Source of the DNA: an uncultured Christensenellaceae bacterium | Lineage (GTDB): Bacteria; Bacillota; Clostridia; Christensenellales; Borkfalkiaceae | Reading direction: 5' to 3' | Assembly (NCBI GenBank): GCA_910588645.1 | Contig: CAJUOY010000014.1 | Span: 22,864-47,565 of the forward strand | Length of the DNA: 24,702 nucleotides | Part shown: positions 20,908-24,702 of the stretch, piece after piece | Layout: each line of letters starts with the position of its first letter | How positions within the stretch are numbered: the first letter of the stretch is position 1 | Notes under the pieces: model-generated | What the model was told of the DNA's origin: nothing | The model's input: only the letters and a program-made list of their open reading frames with translations | Database searches by the model: none | Made by a program: the position numbers and the translations under genes

Positions 20908-22473
20908 TTATCTCATTATGTTATTTTGTTTGTAAATCGCATTCATAAGTCCGTCTGAAATGAGTGAACGTATCGAGCTGTAATGAATGAAAATCGACGT
21001 GAAGAATTTCTTGTTGTTGCCTCCCGGAATATATTCGGGAATGCTTTCAAAATTAATATTGTTTCTTTCAATAAACACTTTGCTAAATTCAACTTTTTGT
21101 TCGTTGGTGAGCGAGCGAATGAATTCGTCTACGGGCCCGTTATATATGACGGGAGTATAGAATGACGTATTCGGCGTTTCGCGGAAAGTTTCAGTTTTTG
21201 CAGGGGTGTTCCAGTATTCTTCGCGAGGATATTTTTTTGTGGGTTCGTGAATTTCGGGTTCGACGGATTTTACTCTTTCGATCCGTCTTTCCGTCTCTAT
21301 TGCCTTTACGGATAAAGGTTTTGAAAGAGCAAATTCGTCTTCTTCCTCTTCGACATGTTCGTCTTCGGATTCGTCTTCGACTTTAACTTTCTTTGACTTT
21401 TTGGGTTTCTTTCCTGCGGCAAGAGACCTGCGTTTGATGCCTTTAAGAAGCCTTACAAGATCTATAATAAACGCCGTCAATGCAAGTATGCCGAGGACTA
21501 TAGAGAACAATCCGAGCGATAACGTCTGCGAGAACAGGGGAAGTAATATAAGGATAATGGCGCAAATAAGTTCAAAGCTGTATCTTGCAACGTTTACCGC
21601 AAGCATAAAGAAGTTTGTTCTCTTGCCCATTCCCATAATGTTCAAGGCGCAGTTTACAAGTACGAGTAGCGCCGTAATAAGCATAACGATCTCTATGGTC
21701 GCGGTAAGCGCGTCTGTAGAAATCTGCGTGCCCGAGAGGAATTCGTTTATTATTTTCATTCCGCTCACGCCGTTTACTAGGCCTGCTTTGAGCCACTCGA
21801 TATTCATTCCGTCGATAGCGTCTTTTGTGAAAGGGAGTATATCTCTTATATCGAATATCGTAACGAATACCGCTATCAGGGAGATAAGGGCGAGAAGTAC
21901 TTTAACAAAGCCCGAACCCTTTTTGTAACCTATAGCCTGAACGACGAGCATTACGAACACTGCGGAGAACGCAGCCAACACGGGCCAGCCGCCGAAAGCG
22001 GATATTCCTCCGTCCTCAGCAATCGCGTAATTTATTTCCGCGCAGAGGAACATAAACAGTACGGCTACGGCGCAGATCTCTATAAACGAAGCTGCCGAAA
22101 GGGCGATATTCTTGTTGGTTTCTTCTTTCAAAGTATTGACGATAGCAGGTATCAAAGCTATGATTCCGGCCACGGTTATGAGCGCGTAAAGCAGTAAAAG
22201 TATTGCCCCCAAATCAAGCGTAAATGTCCCCCAGGTTGCTAATTCATAGCTATATATGAGGGGGAATTGACCGGTAATACCGCTTAACGCCGCTATGGGA
22301 ATAAGCGCGTTGACTGCCGCGGGCAGTTGCAATGCGAGCATTGCACCCACGCCGAACTCGGCCCCTTTAAAAGGAATGAACAGGCAACCGATCAAACCGA
22401 CAAGCGCGATTATGTAGGTCACCAGGGCAACTATTCTGTTGGGTTGTTTGGAGTAACTCGTTTCATTTCCCAT
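20908..22473 (-). CDS. Multi-pass membrane protein of unknown function with C-terminal cytosolic domain
   Basis: I do not recognise this 521-residue protein. About nine hydrophobic segments fill residues 14 to 350. Then come a basic stretch (KKPKKSKKVK), an acidic stretch (ESEDEHVEEEEDE), a linker rich in Glu, Lys and Pro, and a last segment of about 90 residues that looks folded, with VDEFIRSLTNEQKVEFSKVF and a C-terminal part IHYSSIRSLISDGLMNAIYK. There is no signal peptide beyond the first membrane segment and no enzyme motif. ATG 22473 has AGGAG about 12 bases upstream, a long spacing. It has a near-consensus promoter and converges with the sigma operon. No function can be assigned; a scaffold or regulator at the membrane is a guess from the architecture. 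Confidence 0.85.
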   Translation of the reverse strand: MGNETSYSKQPNRIVALVTYIIALVGLIGCLFIPFKGAEFGVGAMLALQLPAAVNALIPIAALSGITGQFPLIYSYELATWGTFTLDLGAILLLLYALITVAGIIALIPAIVNTLKEETNKNIALSAASFIEICAVAVLFMFLCAEINYAIAEDGGISAFGGWPVLAAFSAVFVMLVVQAIGYKKGSGFVKVLLALISLIAVFVTIFDIRDILPFTKDAIDGMNIEWLKAGLVNGVSGMKIINEFLSGTQISTDALTATIEIVMLITALLVLVNCALNIMGMGKRTNFFMLAVNVARYSFELICAIILILLPLFSQTLSLGLFSIVLGILALTAFIIDLVRLLKGIKRRSLAAGKKPKKSKKVKVEDESEDEHVEEEEDEFALSKPLSVKAIETERRIERVKSVEPEIHEPTKKYPREEYWNTPAKTETFRETPNTSFYTPVIYNGPVDEFIRSLTNEQKVEFSKVFIERNNINFESIPEYIPGGNNKKFFTSIFIHYSSIRSLISDGLMNAIYKQNNIMR

Positions 22474-22553
22474 AATCAGTATTATCTCCTTATTTATATT
22501 GATTCCGAAAAATCATCGGAAAGCTGAAATATCTTTTAATTCGGTTACTTCAC

Positions 22554-22582
22554 ATTTTATACCATATTGAGGAGTATGTCAA
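22554..22582 (-). promoter_or_regulatory. Promoter of the membrane protein gene
   Basis: On the minus strand: TTGACA (22582-22577), 17-bp spacer, TAAAAT (22559-22554). The leader to ATG 22473 is about 75 nt and can form a short hairpin (TTCCGA with TCGGAA, 22503-22520). Confidence 0.85.
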
Positions 22583-22852
22583 GGATAAATTTGACAATTA
22601 CCCATAAAATATCCTTTAATTAAGTGAAGTTTGTGTGAAGAAAGGGCGGTTTTGCGGCCTTGAACGCGTCTTTATCTTGTATTGCCAAGTCGGGTGCGTT
22701 AGAGTGCCATATATGCTTGATTTAACGCTATTATTGCTCTTTTTATCACTATTTATACCTGTTTTACGTTTTCCGCGGTATAAATTCCGTCCGCGGTGAA
22801 TATAATAGAAATTGCCGTTTTTACAGTTGTTTTCACCATTTTTGAAATTTGA
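22583..22852. other. Divergent intergenic region with a CCGCGGT direct repeat
   Basis: No gene is supported in these 270 bases; open frames are short, Lys/Asn-rich and lack ribosome binding sites. The region is AT-rich. A 7-bp direct repeat CCGCGGT occurs at 22773-22779 and 22791-22797, 18 bases apart, 56 to 80 bases upstream of the -35 box of the following gene. CCGCGG is itself palindromic, so the pair is a possible operator. Nothing else stands out. Confidence 0.4.
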
Positions 22853-22881
22853 TTGCATTTTGTCCCGTAGGGTGTTATAAT
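22853..22881 (+). promoter_or_regulatory. Promoter of the PucR-HTH regulator and S41 protease genes
   Basis: TTGCAT (22853-22858), 17-bp spacer, TATAAT (22876-22881), with TGT before the -10 (extended -10). The leader is very short, about 13 nt, and holds AAGGAG for ATG 22901. Confidence 0.85.
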
Positions 22882-22900
22882 CGGTGAAAAGGAGCTGAAT

Positions 22901-23311
22901 ATGAACGGAAAATCAGACGAAAAAAAGACCGTTAAAACCGGTTCCCCCCGTAATATGCTGCGACAAACGCGTTCGGAACACACAAAAAAGGACGAATTAA
23001 AGCTGTTTTCGGAGGAAGATATAAAGGCCGTGTTTGCCTGCGTTTCGCAAGAGGAACGTGAGAAACTGGCCGCAGGTTACGACCTTAAAGCTCTTGCAAG
23101 GATATTCGAGGACGAGTCCGCAATGGAGACCGTCAACGCGCTTTTGAGAAACGATCTGAGCGTTTGCCGTACCGCGCGGGAACTCTATATGCACAGGAAT
23201 ACCCTTGTTTACAGATTGAATACAATATACCGTCGTACCGGTCTCGACGTGCGCAATTTCGAAATGGCGGTGACGTTTAAAATTTTGCACTATCTGTATT
23301 TGTTGAAGTGA
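22901..23311 (+). CDS. Small PucR/CdaR-type HTH regulator
   Basis: Probable DNA-binding regulator. The 136-residue protein has a basic N-terminus, a helical middle (SEEDIKAVFACVSQEER), and a C-terminal PucR-type HTH_30 domain over about the last 60 residues: NALLRNDLSVCRTARELY, then MHRNTLVYRLNTIYRRTGLD and a final hydrophobic helix. Full PucR or CdaR proteins are 300-500 residues with a sensory N-terminus; that part is absent, so it resembles an HTH-only protein. ATG 22901 has AAGGAG about 7 bases upstream. The S41 protease gene begins 6 bases after the stop, so the two form one transcript. The target could be its own promoter (inference). Confidence 0.85.
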   Translation: MNGKSDEKKTVKTGSPRNMLRQTRSEHTKKDELKLFSEEDIKAVFACVSQEEREKLAAGYDLKALARIFEDESAMETVNALLRNDLSVCRTARELYMHRNTLVYRLNTIYRRTGLDVRNFEMAVTFKILHYLYLLK

Positions 23312-23317
23312 GGAAAT

Positions 23318-24631
23318 ATGATAAATTATAAAAATAGGCCTTTAAAAATTTTAGTCTCCGTCTTGTCGGCAATTTTAATTTTGATTGCAACATTGCTTTC
23401 GGGGTGTTTATTTTCGGGCGATACCAAGGCCTGGATGCTCAAGGTTATTGAGAGCAATTATTACTTCTACGACGATATGAATAAGGAAGGTTTGGAGGAT
23501 CTTTCGATTGAAGAGATCGCCGCAAGGCTCGATATATATTCTGGTTATTACACGGCGGAGGAGTATGAGCGCGAGATCAACGACAACGACGGGAAGAAGA
23601 TCGGACTGGGTATATCCTCCAACTTTGTGGAGGGTAAGGGCGTATACGTTGTTACCGTGGTGGAAAATTCTCCCGCGCGTGAAGCGGGTATAACTCCGGG
23701 TGATATAATTGTCAGCGGTAAAAGCGGAGACAAAGTCACGCAGTTCACGTCGTATAAAATATTTACCGATTTCCTTCTTGCGTTCGGAGAAGACGAGGAG
23801 TTCACGCTCTCTACCGCAGATAAAGATTTTACCGTAGCTAAGAGCGATTACACCGCGGGATATACATTTATGGCGACGAGCGACACCGCCTGGGAATTTG
23901 CTTCGGCGGCGGACGGCGGACTGTATCCGAGGGAGAATCCCGCAAGGGCCAGGGACTATTTACCCGATGACGCCGCTTATATAAATCTGTCACAGTTCTT
24001 CGGCAGCGCCCCCGCGGAAATGGGAGTGCTGTTCGAAAAGTTCAACGCAATGGAAAAAAAGACGATGATACTCGATCTCAGAAACAACGGCGGCGGTTAC
24101 GTTTCTGTAATGCAGGACATTGCGGGTTACTTTGTTTCATCTATCGTTACGGAAGATCGCGTTGCGATGACGGCCGAATATCGCAACGGCAGGAAACAAC
24201 TTTGGCCTTGCACCAAGCAGAAGGGCGCCGCGCTTATCTCTGAGGATACCGACATTTACGTGCTTGCAAACTCAGGCACGGCGAGCGCTTCGGAAGCACT
24301 GATAGGAGTTCTCGTAAGCTACGGGTTTCTCGACTACGAGGATATATTTATTTCCGATTTTTCGGAGACCTACCTTGAATGGGCGGGCGCGGGGGCAAAG
24401 ACGGCTCGCACTTACGGCAAGGGCATTATGCAGTCTACCTTTGTTAACAGAGGCACGGGCGAAGCGTTGACGCTGACTACGGCGCGCATAGGCTGGCCGA
24501 ACGGAAAGTGCATTCACGACGTTGCGCTCTCCGAAAAAGACGGTTGCACTTTATCGCCTGCCGAGTGGACGGCGACAAAGAACGACGATGAATTGAGAGG
24601 GATAATAGAAGTCATAAACGGCAGAGAATAA
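23318..24631 (+). CDS. Lipoprotein S41-family (Ctp-like) serine protease with PDZ domain
   Basis: Extracytoplasmic protease anchored to the membrane. The 437-residue protein begins with a basic stretch, a hydrophobic segment and a lipobox ending LLSGC (C30). A helical region at about 35-85 and a PDZ domain at about 90-165 follow (GLGISS..., VVENSPAREAGITPGDII). The protease core has LDLRNNGGGYV and the Ser motif SGTASASE (S323 or S325). A Lys in YGKGIMQ (K368) fits the Ser-Lys dyad, but stands about 18 to 20 residues further away than in CtpA/Tsp. ATG 23318 has GAGGAA overlapping the stop of the regulator gene. Substrate unknown. Whether the longer spacing is normal for this subgroup needs a family alignment. 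Confidence 0.92.
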   Translation: MINYKNRPLKILVSVLSAILILIATLLSGCLFSGDTKAWMLKVIESNYYFYDDMNKEGLEDLSIEEIAARLDIYSGYYTAEEYEREINDNDGKKIGLGISSNFVEGKGVYVVTVVENSPAREAGITPGDIIVSGKSGDKVTQFTSYKIFTDFLLAFGEDEEFTLSTADKDFTVAKSDYTAGYTFMATSDTAWEFASAADGGLYPRENPARARDYLPDDAAYINLSQFFGSAPAEMGVLFEKFNAMEKKTMILDLRNNGGGYVSVMQDIAGYFVSSIVTEDRVAMTAEYRNGRKQLWPCTKQKGAALISEDTDIYVLANSGTASASEALIGVLVSYGFLDYEDIFISDFSETYLEWAGAGAKTARTYGKGIMQSTFVNRGTGEALTLTTARIGWPNGKCIHDVALSEKDGCTLSPAEWTATKNDDELRGIIEVINGRE

Positions 24632-24702
24632 TAAAAAATCCCGCGGCAAAAGCGCAATTCCCATAGGGATTAAAAAACAAAAATTTTATAAGAGTTGCAC
24701 TT
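24632..24702. other. Window end without a gene
   Basis: 71 AT-rich bases after the protease gene. AATCCC and GGGATT (24637-24672 region) could form a weak stem, but no convincing terminator or new reading frame is visible. Confidence 0.5.

Noticed and set aside
22616..22858. 80-residue open frame on the minus strand in the divergent intergenic region
   Set aside because: Lys/Asn-rich as expected for AT-rich DNA, no good ribosome binding site, overlaps the promoter of the neighbouring gene.

Overview
The window is an ordinary chromosomal segment of a moderate-GC Firmicute, most likely an anaerobic member of Clostridia (Christensenellales/Borkfalkia-like is a guess from protein style only). 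Evidence for the phylum: a T-box leader in front of ileS, the secA-prfB gene pair, a SigB/SigF-type partner-switching operon, an AzgA-type NCS2 permease next to adenine deaminase, strong AGGAG-type ribosome binding sites and TTGnnn-17-TATAAT promoters. There are no tRNAs, rRNAs, CRISPR arrays, insertion sequences or phage genes.

Layout. 1-2166: 3' part of a CadA/ZntA-type heavy-metal P-type ATPase (5' end outside the window). 2201-5816: purine salvage, an AzgA-like permease and adenine deaminase, each with its own promoter nested in the terminator of the gene before it. 5884-11160: secA, prfB (without the programmed frameshift) and tsaD. 11166-14672: T-box riboswitch and ileS (IleS2, eukaryotic-like type). 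14738-17465: feoA, feoB and an RluA-family pseudouridine synthase joined by ATGA overlaps; this feoB lacks the normal G4 motif. 17467-17504: perfect bidirectional terminator facing a citrate synthase gene on the minus strand (17511-18887).

19085-20845: four tightly overlapping genes encoding a STAS anti-anti-sigma factor, a decayed RsbW/SpoIIAB-like protein, a SigB/SigF-like sigma factor and a second, better conserved HATPase protein. This resembles rsbV-rsbW-sigB-rsbX or spoIIAA-AB-AC, but the protein in the RsbW position has lost its ATP-site residues and an additional RsbW-like protein takes the last position. It is the most interesting system in the window.

20908-22473 (minus): a multi-pass membrane protein of unknown function with a charged linker and a C-terminal cytosolic domain, followed by a 427-bp divergent intergenic region. 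22901-24631: a two-gene unit of a PucR-type HTH-only regulator and a lipoprotein S41 (Ctp-like) protease with a PDZ domain. The last 71 bases hold no gene.
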